The notes beneath the pieces were generated by a model, which saw only the letters and a program-made list of their open reading frames with translations, ran no database searches and was not told the DNA's origin. A DNA stretch of 56,143 nt from Terriglobia bacterium (lineage in GTDB: Bacteria; Acidobacteriota; Terriglobia; Bryobacterales; Bryobacteraceae). The position numbers were made by a program, and so were the translations under genes. The stretch is from NCBI GenBank assembly GCA_025350105.1, contig JANXYJ010000026.1:1-56143 (forward strand). Direction: 5' to 3'. Shown here one piece after another: positions 48,182-54,928 of this stretch. Each line of letters opens with the position of its first letter. Position 1 is the first letter of the stretch.

Positions 48182-49282
48182 ATGAATGCTCCCGCCGATC
48201 TCTTGAAGACGCCGCTCAACGGCGTCCACCGCGCGCTGGGCGCGAAAATGGTCGACTTCGGCGGTTGGGACATGCCGGTCGAATACTCCAGCCTGATCGA
48301 GGAGCACTGCGCCGTCCGCCAGCGCGTCGGCGTGTTCGACGTCAGCCACATGGGCGAGATCGAAGTGCGTGGCCCGCAGGCGCTGGCGCTGGTGCAGCAC
48401 GTCACCGTGAACGATGCGTCGAAGCTGGCCATAGGGCAGGCCCAGTACTCGGCGCTGCTCTACGATCATGGTGGTTTTGTCGACGACATCCTGGTCCACA
48501 AAGTTGCCGATGATGAGTACTTTCTTTGCGTTAACGCATCGAACCAGGACAAGGACTTCGCGCACATTACCGAACACAATCCTTTCCAGGCGACGGTGGA
48601 AAACGCAGGCCCAAAATACGCTCAAATCGCAGTGCAAGGACAACTCGCAAAAAATACACTCAATAAATTGCTTACACCTGAGTTATTGCACACAAAGCGC
48701 TATCATTTTCTGGACGGGAGCATCGCCGGTGTGCCAGCCAGAATTGCCCGCACCGGCTACACGGGCGAAGACGGTTGGGAGCTGTATCTGGCACCCGAGA
48801 ACGCTGTTCATCTCTGGCAGGAGATCCTGACCGCCGGCACCGAGTTCGGTATTCTTCCCTGTGGGCTTGGCGCGCGCAACACGCTGCGCATGGAGGCGGC
48901 TATGCCTCTTTACGGGCACGAAATTCACGCTTCGATCTCGCCCTGGGAAGCGGGCTTGGATTGGATCGTGAAACTCGATAAAGGCTACTTTATCGGGCGC
49001 GAGTCGTTGATACAACAAAAACAGAAGGGCATCACCCGAAAATTGACTGGGTTTGAAATCATCGGCCGCGGCATCGGCCGCGATGGTTATGAGATTCAGG
49101 TTGGTGGCGTGGGCGCGGGCTGGGTGACCAGCGGCGGGCCGTCACCCACTTTAAATAAGAATATTGGGATGTGTTATATGCCGAACAATATCGCGCTAGG
49201 CACGGCAATCGAAGTCATGGTCCGAGGCAGGGGAGTAGCCGCGCAAACGGTTCCCCTTCCCTTTTACAAGCGAGCCAAATAA
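48182..49282 (+). CDS. gcvT: Aminomethyltransferase, glycine cleavage T protein
   Basis: A 366-residue folate enzyme: LKTPLNGVHRALGAKMVDFGGWDMPVEYSS, RVGVFDVSHMGEIEVRG, RIARTGYTGEDGWELY, and FGILPCGLGARNTLRMEAAMPLYGHEI. The Asp of the active site (VFDVSHMGE) is present. It transfers the aminomethyl group to tetrahydrofolate, releasing ammonia. ATG 48182. Codons 140-160 (about 48600-48690) are notably AT-rich compared with the rest of the gene. It is followed 11 bp later by gcvH; gcvP genes are not in the window. Confidence 0.96.
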   Translation: MNAPADLLKTPLNGVHRALGAKMVDFGGWDMPVEYSSLIEEHCAVRQRVGVFDVSHMGEIEVRGPQALALVQHVTVNDASKLAIGQAQYSALLYDHGGFVDDILVHKVADDEYFLCVNASNQDKDFAHITEHNPFQATVENAGPKYAQIAVQGQLAKNTLNKLLTPELLHTKRYHFLDGSIAGVPARIARTGYTGEDGWELYLAPENAVHLWQEILTAGTEFGILPCGLGARNTLRMEAAMPLYGHEIHASISPWEAGLDWIVKLDKGYFIGRESLIQQKQKGITRKLTGFEIIGRGIGRDGYEIQVGGVGAGWVTSGGPSPTLNKNIGMCYMPNNIALGTAIEVMVRGRGVAAQTVPLPFYKRAK

Positions 49283-49293
49283 GAGGCAATCAT

Positions 49294-49677
49294 ATGTATC
49301 CAGAAACCTACAAATACACCAAGGAACACGAATGGGTGAGCGTGGAAAACGGCGTGGCCACCATAGGCATCACGTTTCATGCCCAAAAGGAACTGGGCGA
49401 CATCGTTTACGTGGAAGTGCCCAAGGTTGGCACCCACGTGGAACAGAACAAGACCTTCGCGGTGGTGGAATCCGTGAAAGCAGCCAGCGATATCTTCGCC
49501 CCGGTGAGCGGCGAGGTGGTAGAGGCCAATGATAGCTTAGCCGCGACGCCCGAACAGTTGAATTCCGATCCTCATGTGGCGGGTTGGATCGCCAAGATTA
49601 AATTAAGCGCGCCCGACGAAGTCAATGCGCTGCTTTCGGCGGCGGACTATCAGGCTTTTGTGGGCGAAGCGAGCTAA
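49294..49677 (+). CDS. gcvH: Glycine cleavage system H protein
   Basis: A 127-residue lipoyl carrier: YKYTKEHEWVSVENGVATIGIT and KTFAVVESVKAASDIFAPVSGEVVEAN, with Lys62 (VESVKAASD) as the lipoylation site. ATG 49294 is chosen; the upstream in-frame reading from 49171 lies in gcvT. It shuttles the aminomethyl group between P and T proteins. Normal length. Confidence 0.97.
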   Translation: MYPETYKYTKEHEWVSVENGVATIGITFHAQKELGDIVYVEVPKVGTHVEQNKTFAVVESVKAASDIFAPVSGEVVEANDSLAATPEQLNSDPHVAGWIAKIKLSAPDEVNALLSAADYQAFVGEAS

Positions 49678-49682
49678 GTTAC

Positions 49683-49722
49683 TTTTCAGCCCACTTGCGT
49701 TCTATTTTTCAGCCCACTCGCG
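49683..49722. repeat. 17-bp direct repeat (period 23 bp) at the end of the hypothetical gene
   Basis: TTTTCAGCCCACTTGCG (49683-49699) and TTTTCAGCCCACTCGCG (49706-49722) differ at one base. On the minus strand the second copy contains codons for EWAEK and the TAG stop; the first is a copy downstream of the stop, out of frame. Confidence 0.88.
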
Positions 49723-50301
49723 CTCCAGCATCCGTGAATATTCGCCCGACGCGTAAATGTCGAAGTCGAAGCCGATGTCGTTGATATCGGCAAACGTAGT
49801 CTCACCCTGCCGCACCATGAACAACTGATCGGCGTAGCGATAATAATTACGGATAAAATCGTTGGTGAGCGAGGCCCGTTCTGGCGCCGCTCCCAACATC
49901 GCGCTTAATCCTAGGGCCCGCGAAAAGATCGCTTTGAAATCCGCCACGCCCCACTTGCGCAGTTTCGCTTGCACCGGCGCGGGAGTCTGATTCACCAGGT
50001 ACGCCGCGAAGCTTTGCCGCTTGATCGCCATCCCCGAAAACTCAGGTGTGCGCTCCACCAGCTCCATGCACTGATCGATCCAGCGCACCAAATCTTTCCC
50101 TACATAGAACAGCATGCGGATTTCGCAGAACCGCCCGTCCAGCAGCGCGCGTTCCAATTCTTCCGCGCTCTTTTCGCCGGTGGGCAGCAGCCCCTGCAGC
50201 ATCAGGTTGGCGCGTGAACTCTCCACCAACCGGTCCGGACCGCCACTGTCGGCGAATGGGTGGAGAATCAAGGGGGGTAACTTGCGAGTCATCGTCTTCA
50301 T
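49702..50301 (-). CDS. Hypothetical protein, helical, 199 residues
   Basis: ATG 50301 (MKTMTRKLPPLILHPFADSGG). The rest is alpha-helical, with RLVESSRANLMLQGLLPTGEKSAEELERALLDGRF, EIRMLFYVGKDLVRWIDQCMELVERTPEF and FIRNYYRYADQLFMVRQGE. No signal peptide, no membrane helix, no motif I recognise. It is convergent with gcvH. Its last codons are repeated after the stop. Function unknown. Confidence 0.7.
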   Translation of the reverse strand: MKTMTRKLPPLILHPFADSGGPDRLVESSRANLMLQGLLPTGEKSAEELERALLDGRFCEIRMLFYVGKDLVRWIDQCMELVERTPEFSGMAIKRQSFAAYLVNQTPAPVQAKLRKWGVADFKAIFSRALGLSAMLGAAPERASLTNDFIRNYYRYADQLFMVRQGETTFADINDIGFDFDIYASGEYSRMLEREWAEK

Positions 50302-50323
50302 TGGCAAAGTCAGTATGCCAATA

Positions 50324-52198
50324 CTATCGGCGTTCCGTCAGCAGGACTTTCGCCTCAATTGTCTGATTCCCCCGCAGTACCTTGACCAGTACTGTCTCTC
50401 CGGGCTGATGGTTACGTAAAGCATAGGTGAAATCGTACAGGTTTCCGATTTCCTTACCCGCAAACTCAATCAAAATATCGGCCGCCCTAAGGCCCGCCTT
50501 AGCTGCGGGGCTTCCTGCGCGAATATCGGCGAAGCGAACACCCTTCGGCGGCTCGTTGAAATCGGGAATACTGCCGAAATCCGGGCCATACCCACTTTGC
50601 GTTCCGCCCCCTACACCCGAGATTGGCCCCGCTGGATGCCGTTCGGCACGCACAAACTGCGGCCGGTCCGGCGTATCGCCGATCTTTTCAGTCAACTGAG
50701 CCACATAGTCCAACAGCTTCGCGGCGTTGTTCGCATCGATCTTGTCCGCCGTGTCGCCCGGCTTGTGATAGTCCCCATGCAGGCCGGAAAAGAAGAACAG
50801 CACCGGAATCTGTTTAGCCACGAAGGAAGCGTGATCGCTGGCGTCGCTCATGTTGGTGCCGGAATCTTTCCCGGTTTGATCCATGTGCAGCGGCTCCGGC
50901 AGGGTGACGTCTTCGAGCAACTTGGCAAATGTCGACCCGGTTTCCGCGCCGCTGACAAACACCCTGCCGTCGCGGATGCGCCCAATCATGTCCAGGTTCA
51001 ACATCGCCACTGCATTTTCATTGGGCAATTCAGGATGATTGGCGTACCAACTGCTGCCCAACAGGCCCAGTTCCTCGCCGGCGAAAGTCAAAAACAAAAT
51101 GCCACGCCTGGGTAGCTTGGCATCTTTTGATGAAGAACTGTCCTTATAGGTCGAGCTAAAATAGCGCGCCAGTTCGATCACCCCAGCCGTTCCTGAAGCG
51201 TTATCGTCCGCGCCAGGGTGAATGGCTTTTCCCACCGTGCCGGGTGCGAGAGAGTGCGAATCGCCCATCCCCAAGTGATCGTAATGCGCGCCGATGATGA
51301 TGTACTCCGGCGTGCTGCCCGGCAAATAGCCGGCCACGTTATGCACGGTTTTCGTATCGTGAATCACATTCACGCCCAATTCAATTTTCGTGTTGGTCAA
51401 CGCAAACGAGTTGGGCTTCAGGTCGCGATCGATGCCCGCCTGCAACTCGCCCAGGCTTTTGCCGTCGGCCTTCAGCCAATGGTCGGCGATGGCCGCTTTC
51501 ACTTGAACAAAGAAGATGCCCGCGTCACGCGGACCATCGTTTACGCCGAATTTCTCCAGCTTGTCTTCTCTTTTGGGATGGACGTCCACGTCATTCACTA
51601 AGATCACCCCGCGCGCGCCATGCATCTTGGCATTCACCATTTTGTCGGTGAAGCTTGCGTAGGTGGTCAGCTTCTTGCCGGCGAAAACGCTCTTCTCGTC
51701 CGTCTCCTGTGGTTCGTGCCGCAGTACCAGCACCAGTTTGTCTTTCACGTCGATGCCCGCGTAGTCGTCGTAGTGATACTCCTTCGCCGTGATGCCGAAG
51801 CCTGCGAAAACAATCTCGCCTGAAAACTTTCCGTTGGTGGAAAACGAGAACGGTTCGTAGTCGCGGCCTTCCACCAGCTTCGCGCCGCCCGGCTTTTCAC
51901 TGATGACGGCGAAAGAATTTCCGTCGCCAAGATGCGCGCCAATTTCCGCCGGAAAGGCCTGTTCGAAATCGCCCCCCACAGGCTGAAGTCCGAAGGACTT
52001 GAAGCGCCCTGCAATATACGCCGCAGCTTTTTCGAGTTCGGGACTACCCGTCGCCCGGCCTTTCAGCTCCGGCGACGCCAGATACTTCACCTCATCCCAA
52101 TAGACTTTCGGATTGATCCCGGGCTTGCTGGCGATATCGGCCGCGTCGGCGGCCAGCAGTAACGCAAAAAATGACACTAGCCATCGAACAGACCGCAT
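50324..52198 (-). CDS. Exported M28 aminopeptidase with PA and PDZ domains
   Basis: A 624-residue protein. ATG 52198 (MRSVRWLVSFFALLLAADAA, signal peptide) with AAAGG upstream; another ATG at 52228 is in frame. The PA insert (about 105-270) has SGEIVFAGFGITAKEY and VLVNDVDVHP. Zinc ligands of the M28 catalytic domain: GAHYDHLG, HPGADDNASG, AGEELGLLGS, LNLDMIGR and GDYHKPGDTADK. A C-terminal PDZ domain (about 545-624) follows: GVRFADIRAGSPAAKAGLRAADILIEFAGKEI. It releases N-terminal residues from peptides in the periplasm or outside, consistent with the secreted peptidase elsewhere in the window. Confidence 0.93.
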   Translation of the reverse strand: MRSVRWLVSFFALLLAADAADIASKPGINPKVYWDEVKYLASPELKGRATGSPELEKAAAYIAGRFKSFGLQPVGGDFEQAFPAEIGAHLGDGNSFAVISEKPGGAKLVEGRDYEPFSFSTNGKFSGEIVFAGFGITAKEYHYDDYAGIDVKDKLVLVLRHEPQETDEKSVFAGKKLTTYASFTDKMVNAKMHGARGVILVNDVDVHPKREDKLEKFGVNDGPRDAGIFFVQVKAAIADHWLKADGKSLGELQAGIDRDLKPNSFALTNTKIELGVNVIHDTKTVHNVAGYLPGSTPEYIIIGAHYDHLGMGDSHSLAPGTVGKAIHPGADDNASGTAGVIELARYFSSTYKDSSSSKDAKLPRRGILFLTFAGEELGLLGSSWYANHPELPNENAVAMLNLDMIGRIRDGRVFVSGAETGSTFAKLLEDVTLPEPLHMDQTGKDSGTNMSDASDHASFVAKQIPVLFFFSGLHGDYHKPGDTADKIDANNAAKLLDYVAQLTEKIGDTPDRPQFVRAERHPAGPISGVGGGTQSGYGPDFGSIPDFNEPPKGVRFADIRAGSPAAKAGLRAADILIEFAGKEIGNLYDFTYALRNHQPGETVLVKVLRGNQTIEAKVLLTERR

Positions 52199-52237
52199 AT
52201 GAGACACGCCTTTCGCTCTCTTTGGCAAACGTCGGAG

Positions 52238-53209
52238 CTACTTCTTGGCCTTCAAACTCGGAATCTCCACCACGCAGCACTTGTCGTCTTCTTTGGCGGC
52301 CTTCGCCGGAATCAGCGTCGCCGCGGCTTTGGGCTCGGCAGCTTTGTGATCGAGTTCAATTTGAATCAACTGCGACAGCACTTCCCATTGCAGCGCGCCT
52401 TCAATCTTGCGTCCATTGATGAACAAGGTCGGCGTCGCGCTCACTTGCAGATCGTGACCCAGCATCATCGATTTCTCCACCTCGGCGGCGGCGCTCTTGT
52501 CAGCCATGCAGGCGCTCACATCCACCTTGTTTTGCTTGGCGAATTCGCCCACCTTCGCATCTAAGTTTTCCAGCGTAATCTCGTTCTGCTTCTGATACAC
52601 CCAATCGTGATAGTCCCAGAATGCTTTTTCGCTATTGCGATACATGCAGCGCGCCGCGATCGATCCCTTCATGGCCCAGGGGTGAATCGACGTCAGCGGA
52701 AAATCGTAAAAATACACCCGAACTTTTTCTCCGAACGCCGCCGGAACATTTTTCCGTAAATCCTGCTCTTCTTTTTGACAAACCGGACATTGGAAATCGC
52801 CAAACACAGCCAGCGTCACCGGAGCCCCCGCCGCGGCGCCGAAAGCTGGTTGTTTATCGGTCTTCAATGCCTCAACGTTGGTTTGGAACGGGCTGCGGGT
52901 GACGTCGTAGGCTGTGCCTTTCACAATATTGCGGCCGTCTTTGGAAACGAAATAGGCTTCGTCTTTGGTGGAGCCGTTATAGGTGAGGTGCACGTTCACA
53001 TCGAAAAAATCGCGCATGGTGGCGGACGGCTTGGGGTCGTCAATCTTCACCGTCACCTGTGGAATCCACAATTCGGAGTAGCGCAGATACGCTTCCAGGT
53101 ACGCCTTGTCCAGCGCCGATTGCGCCAGCGGCTTGGGTTGTGCGTTCAGCGCGATCCCGCACGCCACGGTCAGCAGAGCCATCCATCTAATGACATTCAT
53201 GATTTTCAT
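52238..53209 (-). CDS. Exported DsbA/DsbG-like thiol oxidoreductase
   Basis: A 323-residue protein with signal peptide to ALNAQ. Residues 130-290 form a thioredoxin-fold DsbA domain: VAVFGDFQCPVCQKEEQDL with CPVC at 141-144, the insertion helix region WDYHDWVYQKQNEI and the cis-Pro loop SATPTLFINGRKI. The N-terminal 120 residues are an extra domain. A CC pair occurs near the C-terminus (DDKCCVVE), possibly a metal or redox site. CPVC suits a disulfide reductase, isomerase or vitamin-K-partnered oxidase; the exact role is open. It ends 40 bp before the M28 gene on the same strand. Confidence 0.9.
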   Translation of the reverse strand: MKIMNVIRWMALLTVACGIALNAQPKPLAQSALDKAYLEAYLRYSELWIPQVTVKIDDPKPSATMRDFFDVNVHLTYNGSTKDEAYFVSKDGRNIVKGTAYDVTRSPFQTNVEALKTDKQPAFGAAAGAPVTLAVFGDFQCPVCQKEEQDLRKNVPAAFGEKVRVYFYDFPLTSIHPWAMKGSIAARCMYRNSEKAFWDYHDWVYQKQNEITLENLDAKVGEFAKQNKVDVSACMADKSAAAEVEKSMMLGHDLQVSATPTLFINGRKIEGALQWEVLSQLIQIELDHKAAEPKAAATLIPAKAAKEDDKCCVVEIPSLKAKK

Positions 53210-53254
53210 AACGATTCCATTCTTGCTCAGCGTTGTCGGGCGTCAGGTTTTTCA

Positions 53255-54874
53255 TTGCAAACCCGCTACGAACCCCTCGACGAACATTATACTGAAGACT
53301 TGTCATCTGAGAACACGGCTGGCGAGAACACGGCTGGTGAGAACCGTGCCAGACGGAACCCGGCGCTGTCCAAGCTCATCGGCGTTTTGATTGCGGTTTT
53401 GGCCATTCTGTTTCTGGCGAACTTGAGCAACGTTGGTTTTTTGGGACCCGACGAACCGCGCTACGCCTCCATTGGCCGCGAAATGGCGCGTTCGGGCGAT
53501 TGGATTACGCCGCGGCTGGACGGCAAGCCCTGGTTCGAAAAACCTCCTTTGACCTACTGGCTGACTGCGCTCGGTCACCTGTCCCATTTGACGGACGAAA
53601 ACGCCGCACGGTTGCCTCAGGTGCTGCTCAGTTTGGCATTCCTGTTTTTTTTCTATCGAACGTTGGCAGCGGAGTTTTCGCGGCGCATCGCAACCGTCGC
53701 GGTCTCGATCCTCGCCACATCCGTCGGTTGGATGGCCTACAGCTTCGTCGGATTGACCGATCTGCCGATGTCGGTCACCTTGGCTGCGGCGATGCTATTG
53801 GCGCTGACAAAAAACTGGGACAGAAGCTACGCGAACTGGATCGCGGGCGGATTGCTGGGGTTATCCTTTCTAGCCAAAGGTTTTGTGCCCATGGTGCTAT
53901 TTGCGCCAGTACTGCTGCTGCTGGTGATACGCGGCCCCAAAAACCCAGAGCAACTGCCAGTTGCTCTAGGTTTTTCGAGCGGACTCCGCCTGGCCGCCGG
54001 CGCCCTTATCGTCGCCGCCCCCTGGGTGGTTCTGTGCTGGCTGCGCAACGGCCAAGCTTTTTGGGACGACTTCTTCTGGAAGCAGCACATCGCCCGCTTC
54101 TACTCGCCGACATTGGAGCACGTCCAGCCCTTCTGGTACTACGTTCCGGTGCTCTTGGCTGGCTTGTTTCCCTGGACGCCGTTGGTCGCTTTGCTGGCCA
54201 ATCGCAAACTCTTTCTCGACGTGCGGATCCGCTTTCTGGCCGGTTGGGTTTTGTACGGATTCATCTTCTTTTCCGCCGCGCGCAACAAACTCCCGGGCTA
54301 TCTTCTGCCCCTCGTGCCCGCCATCGCGGTTCTCCTGGCAATTGCGCTTGAACAGTCCATCGGCAAAGGTAGAAGAGCCGCTGTCTGCCTGGTACTCAGC
54401 GCACTTCTGTTGATTCTCCTGCCGGCCGCCGCAGATGTGTTGCCGCTGGCGCTGGTGACCGGCATCCGGCGAGCGGACCTGACATTCGCTCCCCATAGCC
54501 TTATCTTCGCCGCGATCTTCGTTGTAATTGCCTCGGCCGTTGGATGGTTGGCGGCGAAACAGCGCTTTTTGAACGCGATCGAATGTCTCAGCCTGGCCAC
54601 CACCACCGTCATCCTCTATCTAATGTTCACCGTGCTTCCGGTTTTGGACCGCAACTATTCGGTCCGAGGGTTCTATCGCGAGGCACCGGATGCGGTTTCG
54701 GAAGCGTGCCTGGATCACGTGAACCGCGCCTGGGAGTATGGTCTGAATTATTACGCGGGGCATCCGCTGCCGCAATGCGGCGCCGGCCAGGTTGCCAAGG
54801 GGCGTATCATAGTGAAAGATCGCGTGAAAGATCGCATGCAAGATCGCCGGCTGGCTTTCGCTGCGCAGAAGTAG
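53255..54874 (+). CDS. Glycosyltransferase family 39 membrane protein (ArnT-like), non-ATG start
   Basis: About 540 residues with 11-12 hydrophobic segments. The GT39/PMT signature is near the start: NVGFLGPDEPRYASIGREMARSGDWITPRLDGKPWFEKPPLTYWLTAL, in which the DEPRY acidic pair is catalytic in ArnT-like enzymes. It transfers a sugar from a polyprenyl phosphate donor to a lipid or protein. No ATG precedes the core; TTG 53255 or TTG 53300 are the only options, so the 5' end is uncertain. Both ends carry in-frame tandem repeats (ENTAG units near the N-terminus, VKDR units at the C-terminus), and a REP-like palindrome lies inside (53939-53975). Confidence 0.87.
   Translation: MQTRYEPLDEHYTEDLSSENTAGENTAGENRARRNPALSKLIGVLIAVLAILFLANLSNVGFLGPDEPRYASIGREMARSGDWITPRLDGKPWFEKPPLTYWLTALGHLSHLTDENAARLPQVLLSLAFLFFFYRTLAAEFSRRIATVAVSILATSVGWMAYSFVGLTDLPMSVTLAAAMLLALTKNWDRSYANWIAGGLLGLSFLAKGFVPMVLFAPVLLLLVIRGPKNPEQLPVALGFSSGLRLAAGALIVAAPWVVLCWLRNGQAFWDDFFWKQHIARFYSPTLEHVQPFWYYVPVLLAGLFPWTPLVALLANRKLFLDVRIRFLAGWVLYGFIFFSAARNKLPGYLLPLVPAIAVLLAIALEQSIGKGRRAAVCLVLSALLLILLPAAADVLPLALVTGIRRADLTFAPHSLIFAAIFVVIASAVGWLAAKQRFLNAIECLSLATTTVILYLMFTVLPVLDRNYSVRGFYREAPDAVSEACLDHVNRAWEYGLNYYAGHPLPQCGAGQVAKGRIIVKDRVKDRMQDRRLAFAAQK
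53309..53353. repeat. 15-bp in-frame tandem repeat (3 units) at the GT39 N-terminus
   Basis: GAGAACACGGCTGGC, GAGAACACGGCTGGT and GAGAACCGTGCCAGA encode ENTAG, ENTAG and ENRAR. The first two differ at one base; the third is partly decayed. Confidence 0.92.
53939..53975. repeat. Long in-frame palindrome inside the GT39 gene (REP-like copy 2)
   Basis: AAAAACC, C, AGAGCAACT, GCC, AGTTGCTCT, A, GGTTTTT: 9-bp perfect inner stem and 7-bp outer stem with one mismatch. It codes for NPEQLPVALGF in frame. The inner GAGCAACTGCCAGTTGCTC is identical to the palindrome at 47456-47474. Confidence 0.85.
54812..54847. repeat. 12-bp in-frame tandem repeat (3 units) at the GT39 C-terminus
   Basis: GTGAAAGATCGC twice without mismatch, then ATGCAAGATCGC. 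They encode VKDR, VKDR and MQDR, ten codons before the stop. Confidence 0.92.
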
Positions 54875-54928
54875 TACTTGGGCGGCGTCCGAATTTGAAG
54901 TATCATAATCTCTATAGGGAATACGGTC

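Noticed and set aside
52775-53254. 5' extension of the GT39 reading frame
   Set aside because: It lies opposite the DsbA-like gene and shows no domain; the protein starts near 53255-53300.
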